Assembly: GCA_902517615.1 (NCBI GenBank)
Contig: CABYCY010000005.1
Location: forward strand, 22,031 to 86,030
Source: an uncultured Pelagibacteraceae bacterium
GTDB lineage: Bacteria > Pseudomonadota > Alphaproteobacteria > Pelagibacterales > Pelagibacteraceae
DNA: 64,000 nucleotides
Direction: 5' to 3'
The stretch's first letter is position 1. Every line of letters starts with the position of its first letter. The position numbers and the translations under genes are program-made. Below the pieces are notes generated by a model. It made no database searches. It was not told the origin of the DNA and was given only the letters and a program-made list of their open reading frames with translations. Of this stretch, positions 27,075 to 36,257 are shown one piece after another.

Positions 27075-28252
27075 TTACTAGGTTTATTTGGAGTAAGTAA
27101 TATTAAAAAATAACCAAATAAAGTGGATAACAATGATCCTGTTAATACCCCTATTTTTACACCATCCATGTATTGAATATTTTCAGCAAAAGCTAGATTT
27201 CCAACAAATAAACTCATTGTGAAACCAATCCCAGTAAGAACTCCTACGCCATAAAAATTGTACCAACTTGTGTCATTTGGCATTTGAGCTATTTTAAATT
27301 TTATAGATACATAAGAAAATATAAAAACACCCAGTTGTTTACCCAGGAATAGTCCAAGCACTATACCTAGTGGAACCTTATCTAGCAACGAAGCAAAAGA
27401 TATACCCTCTAAGGATACACCAGCATTTGCAAATGCAAAGAGTGGCATTATACCAAAAGCAACATATGGACTAATTCCATGTTCTATTTTTATTAACAAA
27501 GAAAAATCTTTTTCTTTTTTTCTATGAGGAATTGTCATAGCTAACAAAACACCAGCAATAGTAGCATGGATACCAGAGTTATGTGTAAAATCCCAAAGGA
27601 AAAGTCCAACAATCAAATAAGGTAAAAACTTTTTAATATTAAATTTGTTAATTAATAACAAAACAATAAAAGCTAATAACATTAAAGTTAAATACTTAAT
27701 GCTCAAATCTCCAGAGTAGAATAGGGCAATAATTACGATTGCTCCCAAATCATCAATTATAGCTAACGCAGTTAAAAATACTTTTAATGATAAAGGTACT
27801 CTTTTTCCAAGTAAAGACAAAACTCCTAAAGAAAAAGCTATATCTGTAGCTGACGGAATTGCCCATCCATTTAAAGTTTCACTATCACCTATATTTATGA
27901 AAACATAAAATAATGCTGGAACCAACATTCCACCTACGGCAGCTATGATTGGCAATAAAGCTTGCTTAATATTTGATAGCTCTCCTTGTAAAAATTCTCT
28001 TTTAATTTCTAAGGTGACGAAAAAAAAGAAAATTGCCATTAAAGCATCATTAATCCAATGTAATACTGATAATTTTAATCCAAAATTATTAATACCTATG
28101 AATAAATATTTGTTTAAAGTAGCAAAGTATAGATCTGCTAGCTCAGAATTACTTATAAATAATGCAATTATTGCAGCAAACAATAAAACAAGTCCACTTG
28201 CAGCTTCTAGTTTAAAGAACCATTTAAAAGGTTTAGATATATAATTAATCAT
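27071..28252 (-). CDS. nhaA: Na+/H+ antiporter NhaA
   Basis: This 393-residue protein has about twelve membrane helices. TLEIKREFLQGEL, IPSATDIAFSLGVLSLLG and FLTALAIIDDLGAIVIIALF are characteristic, the last with the paired Asp that bind Na+ and protons (Asp163/164 in E. coli). IGFTMSLFVGNLAF lies in the C-terminal half. It exports sodium in exchange for protons at the inner membrane, fitting a marine organism. It lies between a zinc-ribbon protein gene and a glutathione peroxidase gene. Confidence 0.96.
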   Translation of the reverse strand: MINYISKPFKWFFKLEAASGLVLLFAAIIALFISNSELADLYFATLNKYLFIGINNFGLKLSVLHWINDALMAIFFFFVTLEIKREFLQGELSNIKQALLPIIAAVGGMLVPALFYVFINIGDSETLNGWAIPSATDIAFSLGVLSLLGKRVPLSLKVFLTALAIIDDLGAIVIIALFYSGDLSIKYLTLMLLAFIVLLLINKFNIKKFLPYLIVGLFLWDFTHNSGIHATIAGVLLAMTIPHRKKEKDFSLLIKIEHGISPYVAFGIMPLFAFANAGVSLEGISFASLLDKVPLGIVLGLFLGKQLGVFIFSYVSIKFKIAQMPNDTSWYNFYGVGVLTGIGFTMSLFVGNLAFAENIQYMDGVKIGVLTGSLLSTLFGYFLILLTPNKPSK

Positions 28253-28259
28253 AAAAAAT

Positions 28260-28754
28260 TTAAGATAGGTCTATAATAAAAAGTTTAATATCTTTCAATG
28301 TTTCAAATAGGTTAAATAATATAATTTTTAAACCAGGAAAAATGTTAATAAGAGGTGTTTTTAAAGTATCTAGTAAAATAATTAATGCTACAAAGGATAT
28401 AATAAACACTACTAGATAAGAAAAAAAAATGTTTACTGATATATTCGATTTTTTAGTTATTAAATTTTTTTGATTTTCTGAAATTTTTTCTTCTTTTTTG
28501 TTTTTTAATTCTGTTTTAATTTTTTCTTGTAGAGGTTTTTTTTCTACTATTTCTTCATCCTTTTTCTCAACTTTTATTTCAACGTCTTTACTGACGATTT
28601 CCTCTTTTGACTGAAATATTTCATTGTTTTTATCTTCTATTTTATAAAACCAAACATGATTGCACGATCCACATTGTAATTCTCGTCCATCTTCAGGTAT
28701 TAAAGAATTATCAATTTTAAATTGCTTTTTACAATTAGGACAGCTAACAATCAT
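28260..28754 (-). CDS. Zinc-ribbon (MJ0042-type) membrane protein
   Basis: This 164-residue protein opens with a zinc finger, VSCPNCKKQFKIDNSLIPED followed by LQCGSCNHVWFY, matching the MJ0042/zinc_ribbon_5 domain. A Lys/Glu-rich charged linker of about 60 residues comes next, then a membrane helix (about residues 109-130) and a hydrophobic tail. The family is common in alphaproteobacteria and its function is not established. It is the first gene of a three-gene minus-strand unit with nhaA and the peroxidase gene. Confidence 0.82.
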   Translation of the reverse strand: MIVSCPNCKKQFKIDNSLIPEDGRELQCGSCNHVWFYKIEDKNNEIFQSKEEIVSKDVEIKVEKKDEEIVEKKPLQEKIKTELKNKKEEKISENQKNLITKKSNISVNIFFSYLVVFIISFVALIILLDTLKTPLINIFPGLKIILFNLFETLKDIKLFIIDLS

Positions 28755-28847
28755 GCATCGTTATATATCAGATTTTAGCTAAAATTCTTTTAATTTTGAT
28801 CTCTTTATAATTGAAATTATCAATAACTACTGTATTAGTACTCGGAT

Positions 28848-28924
<77 letters not shown>

Positions 28925-28930
28925 TCAATT

Positions 28931-29212
28931 ATGAAAAAAGCAATTATTTATATTCCAAATAAAAATCCTATGCAATCAGGATTAGCTAAAAGTGCTAAAT
29001 GGATTTTAGAATTCAAAACTGACGATCCTACAAAAAATCCTTTGATGGGTTGGGAAAGTTCATCAGATACATATACTGAATTAAAATTAGAATTTTCTTC
29101 AAAAGAATTAGCAATTAATTATGCAAAAAAGAAAAAAATTGATTTTGAATTAATCGAACCTAGAAAAAGAAAAACTGTAAAAAAATCATATGCAGATAAT
29201 TTTTTAAAATAA
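28931..29212 (+). CDS. NDUFS4-like accessory subunit of respiratory complex I
   Basis: This 93-residue protein matches the ETC complex I conserved-region family (mitochondrial NDUFS4, 18 kDa). AIIYIPNKNPMQSGLAKSAK, WILEFKTDDPTKNPLMGWES and the end KSYADNFLK follow the family pattern. Alphaproteobacterial complex I contains this supernumerary subunit, so it supports the lineage call. It lies apart from any nuo operon, directly after tRNA-Pro and four bases before the SbmA-like gene. Confidence 0.92.
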   Translation: MKKAIIYIPNKNPMQSGLAKSAKWILEFKTDDPTKNPLMGWESSSDTYTELKLEFSSKELAINYAKKKKIDFELIEPRKRKTVKKSYADNFLK

Positions 29213-29215
29213 CGA

Positions 29216-30208
29216 ATGTTTAAATTTTTTACAAATAGAAATTGGTTTTTGTGGTCTTGGATAGGTTCCTTTATTATTCTTTCATCTCTTTGGGTTCAGG
29301 TTGTAATTGATGTAAAAATAAATGAATGGTTTGGTGTATTTTATGACATGATTCAAAAAGCACTTGCTGAGCCAAACGCAGTGTCAATTGAAGAATACTT
29401 TGCAAGCTTGTTTTCATTCATTACATTGGCAGGTATGTATATTGCTGTTTATGTAGCAATTAGTTTCTTTACAGCACATTTTTTATTTAGATGGAGAACG
29501 GCGATGGTTGAGTGGTATCACTCTGTTTATGACAAAGCACGAAAAATTGAAGGTGCATCACAAAGAGTTCAGGAAGACACAATAAAATTTACAAGAATTA
29601 TGGAAGGATTAGGTACAAGTTTAATAGAGTCTATAATGATTTTGATACAATTTGTTCCTATATTATTTGGCTTAAGTATTGGCATTCCCATTTTCTTTTT
29701 TGGTGATTGGGAGTATGGTTTAATAGTAGGTGCTTTGATTTGGACTATAGGTGGAACTTTTTTTTTAATTGTACTTGGTTTGATATTAAGACTAGTTGGT
29801 GTTGAATATGATTTACAAAAACAAGAAGCAGCATATAGAAAAATTTTAGTTATTGCTGAGGATGATGGTAATGTAAGGCCAAAAAGAATTGATGAACTAT
29901 TTGAGGATGTACGTAAAATTCATTTTTTAAGTTATTTAAGATACCTATATTTTAATATAGGTCGAATTGCATACTTACAAGCAAATGTTTTGTCTGCATA
30001 CGTTTTTTTAGCTCCAGCAATTGTAGCTGGAGTAGTTACATTAGGGGTTATGCAGCAAATTATAAGAGCATTTGGAAGAGTTGAAGGATCTATGCAATAT
30101 TTATTAAAAGCTTGGCCAACAATTATAGAACTTGCAAGTGTATATAAACGTTTAAATGAATTTGAAACTAAGATTAAACAAGAAGATTTAGTAGATGAAA
30201 AGATCTAA
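29216..30208 (+). CDS. SbmA/BacA-like peptide transporter
   Basis: This 330-residue integral membrane protein has about seven hydrophobic segments. FFTAHFLFRWRTAMVEWYHSVYD, GASQRVQEDTIKFTRIMEGL and FDDV-like charged loops resemble the SbmA/BacA family, which imports peptides and modified compounds using the proton gradient. It is shorter than E. coli SbmA (406) and has no ATP-binding cassette. Its stop overlaps the glpX start (TAATG). Confidence 0.88.
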   Translation: MFKFFTNRNWFLWSWIGSFIILSSLWVQVVIDVKINEWFGVFYDMIQKALAEPNAVSIEEYFASLFSFITLAGMYIAVYVAISFFTAHFLFRWRTAMVEWYHSVYDKARKIEGASQRVQEDTIKFTRIMEGLGTSLIESIMILIQFVPILFGLSIGIPIFFFGDWEYGLIVGALIWTIGGTFFLIVLGLILRLVGVEYDLQKQEAAYRKILVIAEDDGNVRPKRIDELFEDVRKIHFLSYLRYLYFNIGRIAYLQANVLSAYVFLAPAIVAGVVTLGVMQQIIRAFGRVEGSMQYLLKAWPTIIELASVYKRLNEFETKIKQEDLVDEKI

Positions 30209-31149
30209 TGGCCATTGATAATAAATTAATTGATCAATTTATAAACGTTACATCAAAAGCTTCTTTAGCAGCCTCATATTTAGTTGGAAAAAAAGATAAA
30301 ATTGCTGCAGATAAAGCAGCTGTAGATTCTATGCGAACAGAATTGAATAACATGAATATAAAGGGAAGGGTGGTAATAGGTGAAGGTGAATTAGATGAAG
30401 CTCCAATGTTATACATAGGTGAAAGACTTGGCTCAAATAATGGTCCAGCATTAGATATAGCTGTTGATCCGCTAGAGGGCACTAATTTTGCAGCAAATAA
30501 TTTACCTGGTGCTTTATCAGTAATTGCTGTTTCTGAAAAAAATAATTTACTTAATGCACCTGAGACTTATATGCAAAAAATTGCAACAAGTGTTAAAGAA
30601 AAGAATGTAGTCGATTTAGATTTCTCAACAAAAAAAAATATATCTAATTTGTGCGATTATCTGAATAAATTTCCAGAAAATTTATACGCTTGTATTATGG
30701 ATAGACCAAGACATTATGAAACAATAAATGAACTTAAGCAAATGAAAGTAAATTTAAAATTGATTACAGATGGAGATGTATCAGGGGCCTTGCTTGTAAC
30801 AGATCAAAAATATAAAATAGATATATTTTTAGGTATAGGAGGAGGTCCCGAAGGTGTTCTAGCTGCGGCTGCATTAGATGCTTTTAATTGTAGTTTTCAA
30901 GGTAGGTTTTTATTTAAAACAGATGAAGACAAAATTAGAGCAAAAGAAATGGGTATAAAAGATTTGGAAAAAAAATATGAATTAAATGAAATTATTTCAG
31001 GAGATTCTATATTTTGTGCAACAGGAATTACCTCTGGAGACTTGGTGTCAGGTATAAAAATTAAAGATGATTACTTTATTTCTGAAACCTTGGTGACACA
31101 TAAATCAACAGGTTTTAAAAAAAAAATAAAATTAGAAATAAAAATTTAA
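30208..31149 (+). CDS. glpX: Class II fructose-1,6-bisphosphatase
   Basis: This 313-residue enzyme removes the 1-phosphate of fructose-1,6-bisphosphate in gluconeogenesis. VVIGEGELDEAPMLYIGER and IAVDPLEGTNFAANNLPGAL carry the metal and substrate ligands, with LITDGDVSGALL and GIGGGPEGVLAAAALDAF downstream. Length fits the GlpX family. It overlaps the upstream transporter gene and downstream recJ by one base each, so these genes are probably co-expressed. Confidence 0.96.
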   Translation: MAIDNKLIDQFINVTSKASLAASYLVGKKDKIAADKAAVDSMRTELNNMNIKGRVVIGEGELDEAPMLYIGERLGSNNGPALDIAVDPLEGTNFAANNLPGALSVIAVSEKNNLLNAPETYMQKIATSVKEKNVVDLDFSTKKNISNLCDYLNKFPENLYACIMDRPRHYETINELKQMKVNLKLITDGDVSGALLVTDQKYKIDIFLGIGGGPEGVLAAAALDAFNCSFQGRFLFKTDEDKIRAKEMGIKDLEKKYELNEIISGDSIFCATGITSGDLVSGIKIKDDYFISETLVTHKSTGFKKKIKLEIKI

Positions 31150-32852
31150 TGATATCTGTTTCCGGTAATAACTGGGAAGAAGAAAAAGTTAATAATAGAA
31201 TAATTGATAAAGTTAAACACGACTATAATTTAAGCAGTATTAATGCAAAACAAATCGTATCAAAAAAATTTGATAAAGAAGAAATTTTTTCACTTGATAA
31301 TGATATAAATTTAAACAACCCTTTTTTAAAAGAATTAGATTTTATTAATGCTGTTGAATTGCTTGATTATTCAATAAGAAATAAGGAATTAATATGTATC
31401 ATTGGTGATTACGATGTTGACGGATGTATATCAACATCATTATTGGTTAATTTTTTAAAAATTATAAAGGGTTCCTATTTTTATTATATACCTAATAGGT
31501 TTAAAGATGGATATGGATCATCATTAAATCTAATAAAAAAATTATCTTTAAGAAAACCAAAATTAATTATTATGCTTGATAATGGTTCTACTTCTTATGA
31601 TGCTATTGATTATTTAAATCAAGCAAAGATTAAATCAATAATAATTGATCATCATGAAACTCATAAACCTTACCCTAAAAGCAATGTTTTTATTAATCCG
31701 AAAAAAAAATCTGATTATTCAAATTTTGACTATTTTTGTACAGCCGTCTTAACTTATTTTTTTATTGATCTTTATATAAGAAAAAAAAATATAAATTTAG
31801 ATTTTTCATTAAATTTACATTTTGTATTAATGGCTATTGTTTCTGATGTAATGCCTTTAAGGAAAATTAATAGAATTATAGCAAAAAAGGTTTTAAATGA
31901 TTTTAATATTAACGAGGAATATTTTTTTAAACAAATTTTTAATTTAAATAAAATTAAAAAACCAGCTGAAATAGATGATTTTGGTTTTTTATTTGGACCA
32001 ACTATTAATGCTGCTGGTAGATTAAGTGATCCAAATATAGTAATTGATTTGTTCACTTCTTCAAATAATAAATATAAAGAAAAAATAATAAATAAATTAT
32101 TTAAGTTAAATCAAAGAAGAAAAATAATTGAAAAAAATATTTTAAATGAAATAGATTTTAATGAACTTAAGTCAGACAAAAATAAAATATTAATATTAGA
32201 AAAATACAATGTTAGCGAGGGCTTAATAGGAATTATCGCATCTAAAATTAAAACTTTTTTAAACAAACCTTGTATTGTAATTACTAAATCAGGAAATATT
32301 TATAAGGGATCTGCTCGATCATCAAAAATTTTACCAATTGGCAGTTATATAAAAAATGCTAAAGATTTGAAAATTTTAGAAAGTGGTGGTGGTCATAATT
32401 TAGCTGCTGGATTTACATTAAAAAAAGAAAAATTAAATCAGTTTAAAAATTTTATTTATGATAAATGCAACAAAAATTTTACTAAATCAAATTTAAAATT
32501 TTTATTAAAATTATCTTTTACAGCTTTAAATAACAATTTAATAACAGATTTAAGTAAACTTAAGCCTTATGGAGAAGACAATTTTAATCCATACTTTCTA
32601 ATTGAAAATGTTAAAATAATAAAAACAAAAATACTAAATAATCAATTTATATCTTGTTTTCTTAAAAATAGATCAGGAAAATTATTAAATGCCATTTCAT
32701 TTAGTATTTTAAAATCAAATATTTCATATAATATTTTGAATAATAAAAATGAGGTTAATATAATTGTTCAAATAAAAGAAAATTTTTGGAAAAACAAAAA
32801 AAACATTCAGGTTATAATTATTGATATAATCAACATATCTAATAAAGCTTGA
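31149..32852 (+). CDS. recJ: Single-stranded-DNA-specific exonuclease RecJ
   Basis: This 567-residue 5'-3' exonuclease has the DHH motifs CIIGDYDVDGCIST (near residue 83), IMLDNGST, IIDHHETHK, and the DHHA1-domain ESGGGHNLAAGFTL. LGPTINAAGRLSDP is replaced by the equivalent FGPTINAAGRLSDP. It resects DNA in recombination and mismatch repair. Strong Lys/Asn/Ile enrichment is typical of this window. tRNA-Glu follows 35 bp after its stop. Confidence 0.95.
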   Translation: MISVSGNNWEEEKVNNRIIDKVKHDYNLSSINAKQIVSKKFDKEEIFSLDNDINLNNPFLKELDFINAVELLDYSIRNKELICIIGDYDVDGCISTSLLVNFLKIIKGSYFYYIPNRFKDGYGSSLNLIKKLSLRKPKLIIMLDNGSTSYDAIDYLNQAKIKSIIIDHHETHKPYPKSNVFINPKKKSDYSNFDYFCTAVLTYFFIDLYIRKKNINLDFSLNLHFVLMAIVSDVMPLRKINRIIAKKVLNDFNINEEYFFKQIFNLNKIKKPAEIDDFGFLFGPTINAAGRLSDPNIVIDLFTSSNNKYKEKIINKLFKLNQRRKIIEKNILNEIDFNELKSDKNKILILEKYNVSEGLIGIIASKIKTFLNKPCIVITKSGNIYKGSARSSKILPIGSYIKNAKDLKILESGGGHNLAAGFTLKKEKLNQFKNFIYDKCNKNFTKSNLKFLLKLSFTALNNNLITDLSKLKPYGEDNFNPYFLIENVKIIKTKILNNQFISCFLKNRSGKLLNAISFSILKSNISYNILNNKNEVNIIVQIKENFWKNKKNIQVIIIDIINISNKA

Positions 32853-32887
32853 TTAATAGTAATTTTTACAATAAAAAGCAGCAATTC

Positions 32888-32962
32888 GGTCCCTTCGTCT
32901 ATCGGTTAGGACACGTGGTTTTCATCCTCGAAAGAGGGGTTCGATTCCCCTAGGGACCGCCA
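32888..32962 (+). tRNA. tRNA-Glu (anticodon TTC)
   Basis: This 75-nt cloverleaf has the acceptor GGTCCCT/AGGGACC, discriminator G, encoded CCA and T-arm GGGGTTCGATTCCCC. The anticodon loop TTTTCAT gives TTC. The anticodon stem CGTGG/CCTCG contains a T-T mismatch at its middle pair, which is unusual. A GIY-YIG gene starts three bases downstream. Confidence 0.97.
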
Positions 32963-32965
32963 AAT

Positions 32966-33223
32966 ATGCCTTATTTTGTTTATATGCTATTAACAAAAAG
33001 AAAAGGTAAGAATATATCATACGTCGGATATACATCTGATTTAGATAATAGATTTAAAAAACACAATAATTCTAAAGGAGCAAAATTTACAAAGGGAAGT
33101 CACTGGAAACTAATATATTATAAAAAATACTCTAATAAAAAATCCGCTATGATGGATGAATATAAACTAAAAAAAGATTATAAATTAAGGAGTAAATTAA
33201 AAACTAATTATATTAATAAATGA
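32966..33223 (+). CDS. GIY-YIG nuclease domain protein (UPF0213/YhbQ-like)
   Basis: This 85-residue single-domain protein has YFVYMLLTKRK as the GIY-like strand, ISYVGYTSDLDNRFKKH as the YIG strand with the Arg helix, and GAKFTKGSHWKLIYYKKY matching the small YhbQ-type family. Such proteins may nick or cleave DNA; their physiological role is unclear. It starts three bases after tRNA-Glu, and its stop overlaps the next start by 4 bp (ATGA), tying it to the glycosyltransferase genes. Confidence 0.88.
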   Translation: MPYFVYMLLTKRKGKNISYVGYTSDLDNRFKKHNNSKGAKFTKGSHWKLIYYKKYSNKKSAMMDEYKLKKDYKLRSKLKTNYINK

Positions 33224-35301
33224 AAAAAGATATATTTATAATTTTACCTTTTAAAGAAAGTCTAGATCCTAGTTTAGCCGGCGCTGTTTCACTTTATGTT
33301 AAAGATACTAGTAAATATTCGAAATTCAAAAAAAGGATACAAATTATTTCATCTGACGACCTTAAAGGAAGATCAAAAATCTTTAGGAATAAAAACTATA
33401 TAATCAATTTTTGTAATAAATATGCAAATCATAATATTAAAATAATTGAAATACATAATAGACCCGAATATCTTAATTATATAAAAAATTTTTTTCCAAA
33501 TGCTAAAATAAACATAATATTTCACAATGACCCATTAACTATTAGGGGGTCAATTAAAAGAGAAGAAAGAGAAAAAATAATATCTAGTGCTCACAAAGTA
33601 ATATTTATAAGTAGATGGATACAACAAAGATTTTTTTCACAATTTAAAAACTCAAATTTATCAAATACAGTTATTATACCTCACGGTGTAAATAAAATTA
33701 AAAAAATAAATCAGATTAAAAAGAAAAAAAATATATTATTTGTTGCTAAATTAAATAAAGCTAAAGGATATCATATATTTTGTGATGTTGCGAATAAATT
33801 TAAAAAATATGATCCATCTTGGAATTTTATTGCTATAGGTAATGAGACAAGAAAAAAAATTTTTCCTGATCCAAAAGTTGTAAAAGAAATTGGTTATAAA
33901 AAGAATACAGAAGTTTTAAATTATTATAAATCCTCAGAGATAGCTGTTGGAAATTCAGTTTGGGAGGAACCATTGGGTAGAATTGCAATTGAAGCTAGTA
34001 GTCGTAAATGTTTGCCAATAATTTCAAATAAGGGAGGGTTAGCTGAGTCTAAAAATATTGCTATAGTATTAAAAAAAAATGACTCAAAAAATCTATTTGA
34101 AATTTTAAAAAAGATAACAAAAAATACAAAATATAGAAGAAATAAACAAAATTTATTTTACAAAAAAAATAATTTTAATTTAAAAAAAATATCAATAAAA
34201 TTAGATAGTCTTAGAAATTTTGCATTCAATATTGATGAAAATTTTAAGACATATAGTCAAAAAAGAGTTTTACATATAGCTAACTTTAATGAGAATGCAG
34301 ATGGGAGACTATATTACTCTTTTGCAAATAAACTTAATAATGGATTTATTAAAAATAACTATATTGTTCAAACTATAAGTGATCGTTTTTTTTTAAAGTT
34401 AAATAGGTCAATACTTCAACCATTAAATCCAGTTAATAAATTTAATGAAAAAATAACAAATACTCTGAAAAATTTTTCACCTCATGTATTATTAATTGGA
34501 CACGTGTTTAATATAAGCGAAAATGTTTACAATTATTGTAAGAAAAATAATATAAAAATTGTCTCTTGGTTTATTGATTCTATATCTTCAGAATTTCTAA
34601 ATGGAAAGAAAAGAGACTCGTTTTTTAAAAATCTTGAACTTGTTGATTATTGTTTTTTAACCTCTTCACCAAAAATTTTTAAAAAAAATAAACATTATAA
34701 AAAATTAAAATTTATCCCTAACCCTGTGGATATATCCATTGATAATTATAAAAACTATAATGAAAAAAATTTAGAGTACGATGTTTTTGTTGCTATCAGT
34801 CATGGACAAAATAGAGGTATATTAAAAAAGGGCAAAATCGATGAAAGAGAGGAAATTGTTAATAAACTTATTGATAATCTACCTCAAAATAAATTTGCAC
34901 AGTTTGGTATAAACAACTTTGAACCCATTTGGGGATCAAATTATTATCATTATTTATCAAAATCTAAAATGGCACTTAATATAAGTAGAGGAGTTTATCA
35001 AAAAAAGTACTCAAGTGATAGGATTTCATCTCTTATAGGTAATGGTCTATTAGTTTTTATTAATAAAAAAACAAATTTTCAAAAAATCTTATCTAATAAA
35101 GAAGTTGTTTATTATTCTAATATGTCAGATTTAATTAAAAAAATTAAATTTTATACTAAAAATGATAATGAAAGAAAAAAAATTGCTAAATTGGGCCACA
35201 TTAAATATCATAAATTTATGAACAACATTGTCATTTCAAAATACATTATGTCTTGTGTGGGACTTGATAATTATAAAAAACCTTTTTGGCATAATCTTTA
35301 A
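33220..35301 (+). CDS. Two-domain glycosyltransferase (GT4-like plus CgeB-like)
   Basis: This 693-residue protein seems to join two GT-B type transferases. Residues 1-330 contain a nucleotide-sugar half with NILFVAKLNKAKGYHIFCDV near 170 and the E-x7-E region VWEEPLGRIAIEASSRKCLP near 247. From about residue 345, RVLHIANFNENADGRLYYSF begins a second unit whose end (FAQFGINNFEPIWGS, MALNISRGVYQKKYSSDRIS) resembles CgeB-like group 1 transferases. It probably builds a surface glycan in the cytoplasm; the sugar is unknown. It is the first of three adjacent glycosyltransferase genes. Confidence 0.75.
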   Translation: MKKDIFIILPFKESLDPSLAGAVSLYVKDTSKYSKFKKRIQIISSDDLKGRSKIFRNKNYIINFCNKYANHNIKIIEIHNRPEYLNYIKNFFPNAKINIIFHNDPLTIRGSIKREEREKIISSAHKVIFISRWIQQRFFSQFKNSNLSNTVIIPHGVNKIKKINQIKKKKNILFVAKLNKAKGYHIFCDVANKFKKYDPSWNFIAIGNETRKKIFPDPKVVKEIGYKKNTEVLNYYKSSEIAVGNSVWEEPLGRIAIEASSRKCLPIISNKGGLAESKNIAIVLKKNDSKNLFEILKKITKNTKYRRNKQNLFYKKNNFNLKKISIKLDSLRNFAFNIDENFKTYSQKRVLHIANFNENADGRLYYSFANKLNNGFIKNNYIVQTISDRFFLKLNRSILQPLNPVNKFNEKITNTLKNFSPHVLLIGHVFNISENVYNYCKKNNIKIVSWFIDSISSEFLNGKKRDSFFKNLELVDYCFLTSSPKIFKKNKHYKKLKFIPNPVDISIDNYKNYNEKNLEYDVFVAISHGQNRGILKKGKIDEREEIVNKLIDNLPQNKFAQFGINNFEPIWGSNYYHYLSKSKMALNISRGVYQKKYSSDRISSLIGNGLLVFINKKTNFQKILSNKEVVYYSNMSDLIKKIKFYTKNDNERKKIAKLGHIKYHKFMNNIVISKYIMSCVGLDNYKKPFWHNL

Positions 35302-35309
35302 AATAGAAG

Positions 35310-36218
35310 ATGTTTTCAATTTTAATACCTACTTATAACAATCTAAGCTATCTAAAATTATGTATAGAGAGTATCCAAAAAAATTCTACTTACAATCATC
35401 AAATAATAGTTCATATAAACGAAGGGAGTGATGGATCATTAGAGTATATAAAAAACTTAAATTGTGAATTTACATACAGTAAAGAAAATATAGGTATGCC
35501 AAGTGCGTTAAACAAAGCTTCAAAATTAGCAAAAAATGATTATATAGTCATTTCTCATGATGATTTTTATTATTGCCCAAATTGGGATTTTGTTTTTAAG
35601 AATGAACTTGATTTATTAAATGATAATAATTTTTATCTTTCAGGTAATACAATCTTAGATATTGAAACAAATGATAAGTTACCTTCAAAAAGTTTAGATG
35701 CAGGTAATACAGTAGAGCTATTTAATGAGAATAAACTTTTAGATAATCTTGACAAAGTTAAGAATATTAATTGGCAAGGTACAACGAAATGTCCTGGTTT
35801 AGTACATAAAGATACTTGGAAAAAAGTAAATGGATGGAGTGAAGAATTTTTTCCAACCGGAGGAGATGACACTGATTTTGCTATAAAACTGTGGAATTCA
35901 AAAGTGAGAATTTTTAAAGGATTAGGTAATTGTTTTGTTTATCACTTTGGTTCAATTACAACTAGAAAAAAGGGAAGTAATCTAAACACATATTTGGGCA
36001 GTAAAGCAAATAAAATATTTATTAGAAAGTGGGGGATGAGTACAAATTTTTTTGAAAAATATTATTTAAATTCTGGATTAGATAGCAAAAAAAACTTAAT
36101 TTTTCGTGAATATGATGGACCATTAAAGGATCCTACAAAAAATATAAATTATTATTTTGAATTATTTTTAATCAAATTAAATATTATTTACCTTAAAATT
36201 ATTAGTTCAAAAAAGTAA
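35310..36218 (+). CDS. Family 2 glycosyltransferase
   Basis: This 302-residue GT-A protein starts FSILIPTYNNLSYLKLCIES. YTKENIG-like YSKENIGMPSALNKASKLAK forms the nucleotide site, and YIVISHDDFYYCPNWDF carries the DDx metal motif (DxD variant). PTGGDDTDFAIKLWNS is the acceptor/catalytic loop, with the acidic ED-type residues seen in the family. It likely adds a sugar to a surface polysaccharide or lipid carrier. It lies eight bases after the two-domain transferase gene. Confidence 0.9.
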   Translation: MFSILIPTYNNLSYLKLCIESIQKNSTYNHQIIVHINEGSDGSLEYIKNLNCEFTYSKENIGMPSALNKASKLAKNDYIVISHDDFYYCPNWDFVFKNELDLLNDNNFYLSGNTILDIETNDKLPSKSLDAGNTVELFNENKLLDNLDKVKNINWQGTTKCPGLVHKDTWKKVNGWSEEFFPTGGDDTDFAIKLWNSKVRIFKGLGNCFVYHFGSITTRKKGSNLNTYLGSKANKIFIRKWGMSTNFFEKYYLNSGLDSKKNLIFREYDGPLKDPTKNINYYFELFLIKLNIIYLKIISSKK

Positions 36219-36257
36219 ATGTACAATTTGTTAAAATATAATTTATTTACATTTTAA

